Origin: DASUAS01 sp963809795
GTDB lineage: Bacteria; Actinomycetota; Acidimicrobiia; IMCC26256; DASPTH01
Direction of reading: 5' to 3'
Assembly: GCA_963809795.1 (NCBI GenBank)
Contig: CAWELN010000026.1
Location: 1 to 64,000, forward strand
DNA: 64,000 bases
Part shown: positions 52,376-61,123 of the stretch, piece by piece
Numbering within the stretch: position 1 is the first letter of the stretch
How the letters are laid out: every line of letters begins with the position of its first letter
Notes under the pieces: generated by a model
Databases searched by the model: none
Told to the model about the DNA's origin: nothing
What the model saw: the letters and a program-made list of their open reading frames with translations, nothing else
Program-made: the position numbers and the translations under genes

Positions 52376-53407
52376 CTACCCGTCCTCCAGCACGCGGCGA
52401 CCCGCCTCGAGCGTGGCTTCCTCCACCAGCGTCGCCGCCCGCGCGAACGCCTCGCCCGCCTGCCAGACCCGGTCGGTGAGCGCGAGGAGCCGGGCCCCGG
52501 CGTGGAGCGCGAGCTCGTCACGGCCCTCGGGCGCCACCTGGCCCGCCACCACCGCCAAGTTCGGGACGCCGGCGTCGGTCGCCCACTCGAGCACCCCGCC
52601 GACCACCTTGCCGTCGAAGCTGGAAGCATCGAGCCGACCCTCACCGGTCACGACCAGGTCGACGCCCTCGAGCGCGGTCTCCAGCCCGGCGGCGCCGGCG
52701 ACGACGTCGAAGCCCGGTTCGAGCTCGGCCCCGATCGCGGCGAGGCCCCCGGCGAGCCCACCCGCCGCACCGGCTCCCGGCAGCGCGCGCACGTCGACCC
52801 CCGTCCGCTGCTCGTACTGGTCGGCGAGCCGCGCGAGGCGTCGGGTGAGCAGCGCGACCTGCGCCTCGCTCGCGCCCTTCTGCGGGGCGAAGACCGTCGC
52901 CGCGTCGAGGAAGGCGGTCGAGACGTCGTACGCCACCGTCACCGGGATCGAGCCGAACGACCACCCGAGCGCTTCGAGCGCCGCCAGCCCACCGTCGGTC
53001 GTCGCGCTCCCGCCGACGCCGACGATGACCCGACGGGCCCCGGCGCGGAGGGCGGCGGCGATCAGCTCACCGGTGCCGCGCGTCGACGCGCGTAACGGGT
53101 CCTTCTGGCGCGGCACCAGCGCGAGGCCGCTGGCGCGCGCCATCTCCACGACCGCGACACCACCGGGGAGCAGCGCCCACTCGGCCTGGACCGGATCCCC
53201 GAGCGGCCCGGTGACCGTCACCTGCCGGCGCGATCCGCCCCGCGCCGCGAGCAACGCGTCGAGCGTGCCCTCGCCGCCGTCGGCCAACGGCAGCTCCGCC
53301 ACGTCCTCGAAGCCCGCGCGCCGCGCGCCGGCAGCCATCGCCGTCGCCGCGGAGGCGGCGCTGAGCGTGCCCTTGAACTTGTCGGGGCACACGAGTGCAG
53401 CAACCAT
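52376..53407 (-). CDS. Glycerate kinase
   Basis: A 343-residue GK-type I (GlxK/GarK) glycerate kinase from ATG 53407: VAALVCPDKFKGTLSA, ELPLADGGEGTLDALL, RGTGELIAAALRAGARRVIVGVGGSATTDGG (about residues 109-139), KGASEAQVALL and the VTGEGRLDASSFDGK active loop (about 258-272). It produces 2- or 3-phosphoglycerate, the GpgS acceptor. No clear Shine-Dalgarno precedes the ATG, and the divergent gene starts 50 bp away. Confidence 0.9.
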   Translation of the reverse strand: MVAALVCPDKFKGTLSAASAATAMAAGARRAGFEDVAELPLADGGEGTLDALLAARGGSRRQVTVTGPLGDPVQAEWALLPGGVAVVEMARASGLALVPRQKDPLRASTRGTGELIAAALRAGARRVIVGVGGSATTDGGLAALEALGWSFGSIPVTVAYDVSTAFLDAATVFAPQKGASEAQVALLTRRLARLADQYEQRTGVDVRALPGAGAAGGLAGGLAAIGAELEPGFDVVAGAAGLETALEGVDLVVTGEGRLDASSFDGKVVGGVLEWATDAGVPNLAVVAGQVAPEGRDELALHAGARLLALTDRVWQAGEAFARAATLVEEATLEAGRRVLEDG

Positions 53408-53457
53408 CAGTCGATAGATTGACCGAGTCCCAGTCGCTCTGCACCACCGGAGACTCC

Positions 53458-54711
53458 GTGCTCGACCGTGTCCCGCTGCTCGAAAAGAACCTCGACGACT
53501 ACGCGGGCGTCGTCGGGAGTGATGTCGTCGAACGGATCCGGGAGCTCGCCGCACCCCTGCGTGAGGCGCGGGTGCTCCACCTCAACGCGACCGCGTACGG
53601 CGGCGGCGTCGCCGAGCTGCTGGCGACCCACGTCCCCCTGCTCCGCAGCGCCGGCATCGACGCCGACTGGCAGGTGATGCACGGCAGCGACGAGTTCTTC
53701 GCGGTCACGAAAGCCGTGCACAACGGCTTGCAGGGCGCCGACATCGACTGGACCCCGGCGATGCAGCGCATCTACCTGGAGAAGGTCCTCGACAACGCGC
53801 TGCTGCTCGAAGGCCACTACGACTTCGTGGTCATCCACGACCCCCAGCCCGCAGCCATGCTCAGCTTCCTGCGCGAGCGCCTCGGCGGCCAGATGGGCGA
53901 CACCACGTGGATCTGGCGCTGCCACATCGACCTCACCGACGCCAACCCCGCGGTGTGGGAGTTCTTCCGTCCGTTCGTCGAGCTGCACGACGCGTCGGTC
54001 TGGACCATGCCCGAGTTCGTGCCGAAGTCGCTCGAGATGGCGCACGTGCTGCACGCGCCGCCGTGCATCGACCCGCTCTCGGTGAAGAACCTCGAGCTGG
54101 CGATGCCGTTCTGCCAGGAGCTCACCCGCCAGTACGGCGTCGACGTGCACCGCCCGATCGTCTGCCAGGTCAGCCGCTTCGATCCGTGGAAGGACCCGGT
54201 CGGCGTGATCCAGGCCTTCCGCCTCGTGCGCGAGCGGGTCCCCGACGCGCAGCTCGTGCTCGCGGGCTCGATGGCGACCGACGACCCGGAAGGGTTCCGG
54301 GTGTGGGACGAGACCGAGGCCGCACGCGCCGGTGACCGCGACATCTACCTGCTGTCGAACCTGCACCAGGTCGGTTCGGTGCAGATCAACGCGTTTCAAC
54401 GGATCGCCGACGTGGTGCTCCAGAAGTCGCTGCGGGAGGGCTTCGGCCTCACCGTGAGCGAGGGGCTCTGGAAGGGACGACCCGTGATCGGTGGGCGTGC
54501 CGGCGGGATCAAGCTCCAGATCCGCGAGGGCTACGACGGCTACCTGGTCGACTCGGTCGAGGAGTGCGCGCAGCGCACCATCGATTTGCTCGCCGACCCC
54601 GTCGGCGCCGATGCACTCGGCGCGCAGGGCAAAGAACACGTGCGCGAGCACTTCCTCTCGACGCGCGAGCTCGAGGACTGGCTGACCCTGTTCGGGGCCC
54701 TGCGCGCATGA
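53458..54711 (+). CDS. treT: Trehalose synthase TreT-like GT4 glycosyltransferase
   Basis: I start at GTG 53458 (GGAG 6 bp upstream); an upstream GTG at 53395 would overlap the divergent gene. About 417 residues, GT4 fold: HLNATAYGGGVAELL (N-domain), WQVMHGSDEFFAVTKAVHNGLQG, HDPQPAAML, and a C-domain with VSRFDPWKDPVGVIQAFRLV, LREGFGLTVSEGLWKGRPVIG. This pattern matches TreT, which makes trehalose from NDP-glucose and glucose. Its stop overlaps the otsA start (ATGA), so both are co-translated. Confidence 0.7.
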   Translation: MLDRVPLLEKNLDDYAGVVGSDVVERIRELAAPLREARVLHLNATAYGGGVAELLATHVPLLRSAGIDADWQVMHGSDEFFAVTKAVHNGLQGADIDWTPAMQRIYLEKVLDNALLLEGHYDFVVIHDPQPAAMLSFLRERLGGQMGDTTWIWRCHIDLTDANPAVWEFFRPFVELHDASVWTMPEFVPKSLEMAHVLHAPPCIDPLSVKNLELAMPFCQELTRQYGVDVHRPIVCQVSRFDPWKDPVGVIQAFRLVRERVPDAQLVLAGSMATDDPEGFRVWDETEAARAGDRDIYLLSNLHQVGSVQINAFQRIADVVLQKSLREGFGLTVSEGLWKGRPVIGGRAGGIKLQIREGYDGYLVDSVEECAQRTIDLLADPVGADALGAQGKEHVREHFLSTRELEDWLTLFGALRA

Positions 54712-56078
54712 TGCTCGTCACGCACCGGGGCCCCTACCGGTTCTCGGTGCAAGACGATGGTTCGTTCGCGTCCACGCGTGGAGCGGGGGGAATCGTCAGC
54801 GCACTCCTGCCGCTCGTGAGCGGCAACGACACCGGCGAACGGCAGGCGTGGGTGGCGGCCGCGATCGACGACGACGACCGGGCCGCGATCGCGGCCGATG
54901 CGGTCGAGGTGCCCGGCATCGACCTCCACCTGCTCGACCTCGAACCCGGTCTGCACCGCCAGCACTACGACGTGATCTCGAACGCGGTGCTGTGGTTCCT
55001 GCATCATGGGCTGTTCGACCTCGCCCGCCGGCCCCGCTTCGACCGCTACCTGCGTGACGCGTGGGACGGCTACGTCGCGGTGAACGCCGCGTTCGCCAAG
55101 GCCATCACCGACGACGCCAAGGACGGCGAGCGGGTACTGGTGCACGACTACCAGCTGGCCCTGGTGCCCGGCATCGTGCGGGCGGACCGCCCCGACCTGA
55201 AGATCACGCATTTCACCCACACGCCCTTCTGCGGCCCCAACTCGATCCGGGTGCTGCCGACCGACATGGCCGAGGCGTTGTGTGCCTCCATGGCTGTGGT
55301 GCCGAGCGGGTTCCACACCGAGCGGTGGGCACGCGCCTACGTGGCATCGGCGACCGAGGTGCTCGGGAAGCCCCCGATGGAGCCGTACGCAACGCCGCTG
55401 GGCCCGGACCCCGCCGCGCTCGCCGCGCTGGCTGCGTCGCCCGCGGCCAGGCGCGCCGCCCTCGAGCTCGACGAGCTGGTGGGCGACCGCAAGCTGGTGC
55501 TGCGCAGCGACCGCATCGACCTGTCGAAGAACATCGTGCGCGGGTTCCACGTGTACGACGAGCTCCTCGCCACCCACCCCGAATGGCGCGACCGCGTCGT
55601 GTTCGTCGCCATGCTCAACCGGTCGCGCGAGAACCTGGCCGAGTACCTCGCCTACGAGCAGGAGGTCCACCAGGCGGCGGCGCGGGTGAACGACCGCTGG
55701 GGCACCGACGACTGGCAACCCGTCGTGGTCCACACACGTGACGACTACGAGCAGACCATCGCCGGCTTCACCCGCTTCGACGCCCTCCTGGTGAACCCGG
55801 TGAAGGACGGCCTGAACCTCGTGGCCAAGGAAGGCCCGCTGCTCAATCGCCGCGACGGCGTGGTGCTCCTCTCGCCGGAGGCGGGTGCGTACGAGGAGCT
55901 CGCCGACGCGGCGCTGGCCATCCACCCGTACGACATCGAACAGGGCGCGCACGCCCTGCACACCGCGCTCGCCATGCCCGACGACGAACGCGCCGCGCGC
56001 GCGACGCGGCTGTGCGAGCTCGCCGAGGTGCACACGCCGCAGAGCTGGTTGCGCGAGCTGCTCAACCAGGCGCGCTGA
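54708..56078 (+). CDS. otsA: Trehalose-6-phosphate synthase OtsA
   Basis: A GT20 enzyme of about 456 residues. Motifs: RGPYRFSV near the N-terminus, RGAGGIVSALLPLV (donor phosphate), VLVHDYQLALVPGIV, ITHFTHTPFCG, SDRIDLSKNIVRG and VNPVKDGLNLVAKEGPLL (acceptor/donor Asp-Gly and Glu). It makes trehalose-6-phosphate from UDP-glucose and glucose-6-phosphate. It is slightly shorter than the E. coli enzyme but keeps all key parts. Convergent with otsB, which overlaps its 3' end by 17 bp. Confidence 0.88.
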   Translation: MMLVTHRGPYRFSVQDDGSFASTRGAGGIVSALLPLVSGNDTGERQAWVAAAIDDDDRAAIAADAVEVPGIDLHLLDLEPGLHRQHYDVISNAVLWFLHHGLFDLARRPRFDRYLRDAWDGYVAVNAAFAKAITDDAKDGERVLVHDYQLALVPGIVRADRPDLKITHFTHTPFCGPNSIRVLPTDMAEALCASMAVVPSGFHTERWARAYVASATEVLGKPPMEPYATPLGPDPAALAALAASPAARRAALELDELVGDRKLVLRSDRIDLSKNIVRGFHVYDELLATHPEWRDRVVFVAMLNRSRENLAEYLAYEQEVHQAAARVNDRWGTDDWQPVVVHTRDDYEQTIAGFTRFDALLVNPVKDGLNLVAKEGPLLNRRDGVVLLSPEAGAYEELADAALAIHPYDIEQGAHALHTALAMPDDERAARATRLCELAEVHTPQSWLRELLNQAR

Positions 56079-56847
56079 GCGCGTCGCCGAGCGACTCCAG
56101 CACTTCCGCCAGGCCGGCCGGACCGTCGACCACGACGTCGGCCCGGTGCACCTCGGGAGGGCTCTCGGGCGACGCCACGCCGATGCTCACGCCGTGGCGG
56201 AGTACACCGTCGCGTTCGAGCGCGTGCAGCGCCGCGAAGGCGGGGAGATCGCCGGCGTCGTCCCCCGCGAACGCGGCCACCGATGCGCCGCGGGCGAGGT
56301 CGGCGACGGTGGTGCCCTTGTCGACGGGAACCGGCGGCCGCAGCTCGACCGCCATCCGTCCCCGCAGCGGTCCCTCCAGCCGCAGGCGCGCCGCCGCCTC
56401 GTCGGCCCACGCCAACGCCTCGGCCCCGCGGTCGGGCTGGGTGCGCCAGTGGATGGTGACGGCCACACTCCCCTTGCGCTCCACCAGCAGCCCGGGCAGT
56501 GCCTCGTCGGCCTCGTCGGCGGCACGCGCGATCGCGCCCACCCAGGGCCGGACGCGGTCGTCGACCACCACCTCGCCGTCGACGATCCGTTCGAGGCCGT
56601 AGGCGCCGACGTAGCCCAGCCCGTCGATGTCGAGCGCATCCCGCAGGAACGCGGCGGGTCGGCCGCTCACCACGACCACCGTCCGCAACACCGGCACGAG
56701 CCGGGCCAGCGCGGCGCGGGCCGCGGGGAGCACCGCGGCCGCGCCGGGGTCGCGGACGATCGGCGCGAGAGAACCGTCGAAGTCGGCGAAGAACGCGCTG
56801 GCGGCGGGATCGTCGACGAACGGTCGCAGCGCGGGCGGCAGGGCCAC
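56062..56847 (-). CDS. otsB: Trehalose-6-phosphate phosphatase OtsB
   Basis: HAD-fold phosphatase of 261 residues. ADFDGSLAPI (DxDGS, nucleophile Asp near residue 22), VVVSGRPAAFL, KGTTVADL and FAGDDAGDLPAF (metal-binding Asp pair). It makes trehalose from the OtsA product. It is on the opposite strand from otsA and overlaps it tail-to-tail by 17 bp, an unusual arrangement for a pathway pair. Confidence 0.9.
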   Translation of the reverse strand: MALPPALRPFVDDPAASAFFADFDGSLAPIVRDPGAAAVLPAARAALARLVPVLRTVVVVSGRPAAFLRDALDIDGLGYVGAYGLERIVDGEVVVDDRVRPWVGAIARAADEADEALPGLLVERKGSVAVTIHWRTQPDRGAEALAWADEAAARLRLEGPLRGRMAVELRPPVPVDKGTTVADLARGASVAAFAGDDAGDLPAFAALHALERDGVLRHGVSIGVASPESPPEVHRADVVVDGPAGLAEVLESLGDALSAPG

Positions 56848-56867
56848 GACGCTTCCCCCTCCGGTGG

Positions 56868-57368
56868 CTACGCCGTGCCGATGATCACGAGGCAGTCGGC
56901 CTCCGACGCGCCCGCGGGCGGATTGGAGGGATACGGCTGCACCTGCGCGCCGTTCGGCACCCCGTACAGCGCGAGCAGGGCGCCCTCACGGTCGAACCCC
57001 TTGAGGCACTCGACCACGGTGCCGGCGCGCTCGCGGCTCAGGTTCGCGGGCGTCTGCATGTTGTACCCGGTGCTCTTGAGCTGGTCGGTCAGGATCTGGG
57101 CCCGGCCCTGCACCCCTGACGCGTTGTAGACCTTGACCCGCACCTGCGCCGCCGGGCGCAGGCCGCTCGTCGTCGACGAGCTCCCGGGCCGACTGGTGGG
57201 TGTGGTCCTGCTGGTGACGGTGGCGACGCTCGTGCTGGGCCCGCTGTCGTCGAGGATCTGCAACCCGACGATCCCGAGGATCACGGCCAGGCCGACGACG
57301 ATCGCCCCGCGCGCCCCCGGGGACGTCCCCGGAACCCGTGAGGAACCGCCGCCACGCGAGGCGGTCAC
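56868..57368 (-). CDS. LytR C-terminal-domain membrane protein
   Basis: A 166-residue protein: short basic N-terminus, one membrane helix (AIVVGLAVILGIVGLQIL), a Ser/Thr/Pro linker and a LytR_C domain (AQVRVKVYNASGVQGRAQILTDQLKSTGYNMQTPANL...ADCLVIIG). Stand-alone LytR_C proteins are surface-exposed in actinobacteria and are probably involved in wall assembly. Its GTG start overlaps the stop of the DUF3263 gene. Confidence 0.82.
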   Translation of the reverse strand: MTASRGGGSSRVPGTSPGARGAIVVGLAVILGIVGLQILDDSGPSTSVATVTSRTTPTSRPGSSSTTSGLRPAAQVRVKVYNASGVQGRAQILTDQLKSTGYNMQTPANLSRERAGTVVECLKGFDREGALLALYGVPNGAQVQPYPSNPPAGASEADCLVIIGTA

Positions 57369-57664
57369 CGCGACCCCGGATCCGCCTGACGGCCTTCGAG
57401 GCGCTCACGCCTGCGTCGGTCGCGTTCTCGGCGGACCCGTTTCACGGTGAGAGGGTCGTAGTCGTACGCCTCGGGCACCTCGACGAGGTGCCGGAGGATC
57501 TCGTAGTACCGGGTCGCAGAGACCCCGAGCTCGGTGCGGATCGCCGCCTCCTTCGGTCCGGGGCGACTCCACCAGCCCCGCTCGAAGTCGAGAATGGCAC
57601 GATCGCGCCGCGAGAGGCCCATCAGGCCCGGATCCTCGTCCCCCGACCATCCAGGGTCAAGCAT
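57365..57664 (-). CDS. DUF3263 protein
   Basis: A 99-residue protein with the actinobacterial DUF3263 helix-turn-helix pattern (RRDRAILDFERGWWSRPGPKEAAIRTELGVSATRYYEILRHLVEVPEAYDYDPLTVKRVRR), probably a small DNA-binding protein of unknown target. It precedes the LytR_C gene with a 4-bp overlap, a pairing found across actinobacteria. Confidence 0.82.
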   Translation of the reverse strand: MLDPGWSGDEDPGLMGLSRRDRAILDFERGWWSRPGPKEAAIRTELGVSATRYYEILRHLVEVPEAYDYDPLTVKRVRRERDRRRRERLEGRQADPGSR

Positions 57665-57722
57665 TTCGGGTTTCTGACGGTCCGATTCCGGGGGTTCTGT
57701 CCGGTCCGGAGCGGCGCCCGGG

Positions 57723-58799
57723 TCAGACGATGACGCTGCGGATGACCTCGCCCGCCTCCATGGCCCGGAAGGCGTCGTTCACCTCGTCGAGGGAGATGTG
57801 GCGCGAGACCATCGAGCCGACGTCGAGGCGTCCGGTCTCGACCAGTTGCACGAAGCGCGGGAAGTCGCGCCGCACCTGGGCCGAGCCGTACATGCACCCG
57901 AGGAGCTGCTTGTTGCCGGCGAAGAGCGACATGGCCGGGAAGGTCACCTGGGCGTCGAAGCGGGCCATGCCGACGACGACCGCGGTACCGCCCCGGCGGG
58001 CGACCTCGTAGGCCTGCAGGATCGTCTCGGGGAGCCCGATCACCTCGAACGCGTAGTCGGTGCCACGACCGCCGGTGGCGGCGCGGATCTGCTCCACCGG
58101 GTCGCCCTCGGTGGGGTCGATCAGGTCGGTGGCGCCGAACTGCTCCGCGGTCTTGCGCTTCATCTCCACCGGGTCGACCGCGAAGATCCGTGACGCGCCG
58201 GCGATGCGAGCGCCCTGGAGCACCGACTGGCCCACACCCCCGCACCCGATCACCGTCACCGTCGACCCGGGCCGGATCTGCGCGGTGTTGAGCGCGGCGC
58301 CGACACCGGTGGTGACGCCGCATCCGATGAGCGCGAGCTGTTCAGCGGGGAGATCGCTCTCCACCTTCACCAGCATCGACTCGTCGACGGTCATCTCGTC
58401 GGCAAAGGTGCCGAGCCCACTCATCCCGATCACGCTGCTGCCGTCGGCGCGCGTCCCCTTGGACACCATCGAATGCGCCCCCATCTGCTCACACAGCTGC
58501 GACTGGTCACGCAGGCAGAAGAAGCAGTTGCCGCACGCGGGGACGAAGGATGCGATCACACGGTCGCCCTTGCCCACGCGGCTGACCTCGCTGCCCACCG
58601 CCAGCACCGTGCCCGCCCCCTCGTGCCCGAGGATGGCGGGCGGTGGCAGCGGCACGTTGCCGTTGGCCATGCTCAGGTCGGAGTGGCAGACACCGCTCGC
58701 GTCGATGTGCACGAGGACGTCGCGCGGGCCCATCGCCGCCGCGGCCACCTCCTCGACGACCATCGGCTCGTTGTATCCGGTGAGGATCGCGGCTCTCAT
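57723..58799 (-). CDS. Zinc-dependent alcohol dehydrogenase (MDR superfamily)
   Basis: A 358-residue MDR alcohol dehydrogenase, with start ATG 58799 behind GAGGGGGA. Catalytic zinc ligands lie in SGVCHSD (Cys) and GHEGAG (His, Glu); four structural-zinc cysteines lie in CGNCFFCLRDQSQLC; the Rossmann motif is VIGCGGVGQSVL (about residues 194-205). It resembles class-III-like and mycothiol/NDMA-type actinobacterial enzymes. Substrate unknown. It starts 36 bp from tRNA-Thr. Confidence 0.88.
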   Translation of the reverse strand: MRAAILTGYNEPMVVEEVAAAAMGPRDVLVHIDASGVCHSDLSMANGNVPLPPPAILGHEGAGTVLAVGSEVSRVGKGDRVIASFVPACGNCFFCLRDQSQLCEQMGAHSMVSKGTRADGSSVIGMSGLGTFADEMTVDESMLVKVESDLPAEQLALIGCGVTTGVGAALNTAQIRPGSTVTVIGCGGVGQSVLQGARIAGASRIFAVDPVEMKRKTAEQFGATDLIDPTEGDPVEQIRAATGGRGTDYAFEVIGLPETILQAYEVARRGGTAVVVGMARFDAQVTFPAMSLFAGNKQLLGCMYGSAQVRRDFPRFVQLVETGRLDVGSMVSRHISLDEVNDAFRAMEAGEVIRSVIV

Positions 58800-58835
58800 G
58801 GTTCCCCCTCGTCGACGTTGCGGTTCGGACTCGCG

Positions 58836-58908
58836 AGCCGGGTGTCGGAATCGAACCGACGACATCTTCTTTACAAGAGAAGTGCTCTACCAACTGAGCT
58901 AACCCGGC
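58836..58908 (-). tRNA. tRNA-Thr(TGT)
   Basis: The 73-nt minus-strand cloverleaf has acceptor GCCGGGT/ACCCGGC, D arm GCTC/GAGC, anticodon stem CTTCT/AGAAG with loop CTTGTAA (anticodon TGT), T arm GTCGG-TTCGATT-CCGAC and discriminator T. CCA is not encoded. Confidence 0.95.
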
Positions 58909-58921
58909 GAACCGCGAAAGG

Positions 58922-59716
58922 CTATCCCGCGCGTCGACGCGCGATCTCGGTACATGCGACCGCGGCGGCCGCGCTGACGTTCAGCGACGCGATGTGACCG
59001 TGCATCGGGATCGATGCGACCACGTCGCAGCGTGCCCGCGCGAGGCGCGACAGTCCGCGACCCTCGGCACCGAGGACGAGCACGAGAGGTGCATCGGCGA
59101 CGGTCAGCTCGAACAGCGACTGCTCACCGTCGGCGTCGAGACCGGCGCACCAGACGCCGGCGCGGCGAGCGCGGTCGAGCGCGCCCGGGATGCCGGACAC
59201 GAACGCGATGGGCAGGTACTCGATCGCGCCGGCCGCCGCCTTCGCCACCGCGGGTGTGAGCCCGACGGCGCGATGGGTGGCGAGCACCAGCCCCGTCGCG
59301 CCCGCGGTCTCGGCGCTGCGCATCACCGCGCCCAGGTTCTGCGGGTCGGTGACGCCGTCGAGCGCGACGAGGAAGGCGCGCGGGTCGCCGAGGAGATCGT
59401 CCAGCTCCGAGGTCGGCACCGGCGCCGCGAACGCGACGACCCCTTGGGGCGCGCCGGTGCGGGCCCGGCGCTCGATCTGGTCGGTGGGCACCCGCCGGAT
59501 CCGCACCCCGGCACCCTCGGCGAGGGCTGCGATCTCGGCGACGACCGGGGCATCGCCGGCGTCGCTGGAGAGCCAGAGGTCGTGGACCCGCCGCCGTCGG
59601 GCAACCAGGAGCTCCCGTACCGCCTGACGCCCCTCGACCTGCTGCCCGAGATCACGCCGCTCCCGCTTGGGCTCGGCCGGACGCCGTCGGGCGTCGCGGT
59701 GGCCGCGGCCGCTCAT
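58922..59716 (-). CDS. 23S rRNA (guanosine-2'-O)-methyltransferase RlmB-like
   Basis: A 264-residue SPOUT methyltransferase: an N-terminal substrate-binding domain (VEGRQAVRELLVARRRRVHDLWL) and the TrmH/RlmB knot with VALDGVTDPQNLGAVMRSAETAGATGLVLATHRAVGL, LVLGAEGRGLSRLARARCD and HIASLNVSAAAAVACTEIAR. Position downstream of cysS is conserved in mycobacteria. The start overlaps the cysS stop. N-terminus is Arg-rich and possibly disordered. Confidence 0.9.
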   Translation of the reverse strand: MSGRGHRDARRRPAEPKRERRDLGQQVEGRQAVRELLVARRRRVHDLWLSSDAGDAPVVAEIAALAEGAGVRIRRVPTDQIERRARTGAPQGVVAFAAPVPTSELDDLLGDPRAFLVALDGVTDPQNLGAVMRSAETAGATGLVLATHRAVGLTPAVAKAAAGAIEYLPIAFVSGIPGALDRARRAGVWCAGLDADGEQSLFELTVADAPLVLVLGAEGRGLSRLARARCDVVASIPMHGHIASLNVSAAAAVACTEIARRRAG

Positions 59717-61089
59717 CGGTGCCAGATGGTGCCGCCGGGCGTGTCCTCCAGCTTGATGCCGCGGGCCGCGAGCTCGTCGCGGATCTGGTCGGCCCGCGCG
59801 AAGTCGCGCGCGGCGCGGGCCTCGTCGCGCTCGCGCACCAACGCATCGATCGCCGCGTCGTCATCCTCGGCCGGGGCGGCGTCGTCGGCGAGGTCGAGGC
59901 CGAGGACCGCGCTCAGCTCCCGGATCGCGGTCACCAGCCTCCCCGCCCGGGCGTCGTCGCCCTCGTCGATGAGACGGTTCGCATCCCGCGCCGCCTCGAA
60001 GAGCACCGCCAGCGCGTGCGCGGTGTCGAAGTCGTCGTCCATCGCCGCCCGGAACCGGTCCAGCGTCTCGGCATCGGCGGTCGAGCCCGTGGCGGCCCCC
60101 GAGGCGTCGGCACGCCGGAACAGCGCGTCCAGGCGCTCGATCGCCTTGGCCGCGGCGGTCAGCTCCGCGGGACCGAGATCGGCGGCGCGCCGGTAGTGCG
60201 TCTGGAGCATGGCCAGCCGGACGGCGCGGGCGTCGAAGTCGGCCAGCGCCTCGTCGACGGTGGTGAAGTTCCCGAGCGACTTCGACATCTTCTCGCCGCC
60301 GATCGTCACCATGCCCGAGTGGATCCAGTGCCGGGCGAAGTCGTGGCCGGCGGCTCCCGCCTGCGCCCGCTCGTTCTCGTGGTGCGGGAACGTGAGGTCC
60401 TCGCCACCGCCGTGGAGGTCGAAGCCCTCGCCGAGCAGGTCGAGCGCCATCGCCGAGCACTCGATGTGCCATCCCGGCCGGCCGCGGCCCCAGGGCGAGT
60501 CCCACGCCGGCTCGCCGGGCTTGGCCGCCTTCCAGAGCGCGAAGTCCATGGGGCTGCGCTTCGCCTCGTCGACGTCGACCCGTGCGCCGGCCGACTCCCG
60601 GAGCTCCGCCAAGGAACGGTGCGGCAGCGCGCCGTACCCCTCGAAGCTCTCGACGTCGAAGTAGACGCCTTGACCCGGCACCTCGTACGCGTGCCCCCGG
60701 TCGACCAGCTCACCGATGAGCCGGAGCATGCGGTCGATGTAGTCGGTGGCGTGGGGACGGTAGTCGGCCTCCCGCACGCCGAGGCGGGCCATCTGGTCGA
60801 AGTACACCGTCTCGTACTCGCGGGCGACGTCCGACTCGGTCCGGCCTTCGCGTGCGGCCCGGGCGATGATCTTGTCCTCGACGTCGGTCACGTTGCTCAC
60901 GTACGTCACCTCGAACCCCGCCCACTCGAGGTAGCGGCGGATGGTGTCGAAGGCGACCGCGGTGCGCGCGTTGCCGATGTGCGGCGAGTCGTAGACCGTC
61001 GGGCCGCAGACGTACATCGACACCCGACCCGGATCGCGCGTCTTCAGCTCGACGGTGTCGCGGAGGAGCGTGTCGCGGATGCGAACCAT
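59713..61089 (-). CDS. cysS: Cysteinyl-tRNA synthetase
   Basis: A class I synthetase of 458 residues starting at ATG 61089. HIGH-type motif SPHIGNARTA (about residues 35-44), zinc-binding Cys in YVCGPTVYDSP and His/Cys in IECSAMA and PHHENERAQ, KMSKS in GEKMSKSLGNF and a C-terminal anticodon-binding helical domain with ARDFARADQIRDELAARGIKLEDTPGGTIW. Sequence length and order fit CysS rather than the mycothiol ligase MshC, which is shorter. Confidence 0.92.
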   Translation of the reverse strand: MVRIRDTLLRDTVELKTRDPGRVSMYVCGPTVYDSPHIGNARTAVAFDTIRRYLEWAGFEVTYVSNVTDVEDKIIARAAREGRTESDVAREYETVYFDQMARLGVREADYRPHATDYIDRMLRLIGELVDRGHAYEVPGQGVYFDVESFEGYGALPHRSLAELRESAGARVDVDEAKRSPMDFALWKAAKPGEPAWDSPWGRGRPGWHIECSAMALDLLGEGFDLHGGGEDLTFPHHENERAQAGAAGHDFARHWIHSGMVTIGGEKMSKSLGNFTTVDEALADFDARAVRLAMLQTHYRRAADLGPAELTAAAKAIERLDALFRRADASGAATGSTADAETLDRFRAAMDDDFDTAHALAVLFEAARDANRLIDEGDDARAGRLVTAIRELSAVLGLDLADDAAPAEDDDAAIDALVRERDEARAARDFARADQIRDELAARGIKLEDTPGGTIWHR

Positions 61090-61123
61090 GGCGGATCGAG
61101 GGTAGTGGTCGGCCGCGCCCGGC

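Noticed and set aside
59713..61089. Mycothiol ligase MshC
   Set aside because: Full 458-residue length with anticodon-binding C-terminus and CysS position (ispF-cysS-rlmB); MshC is shorter.
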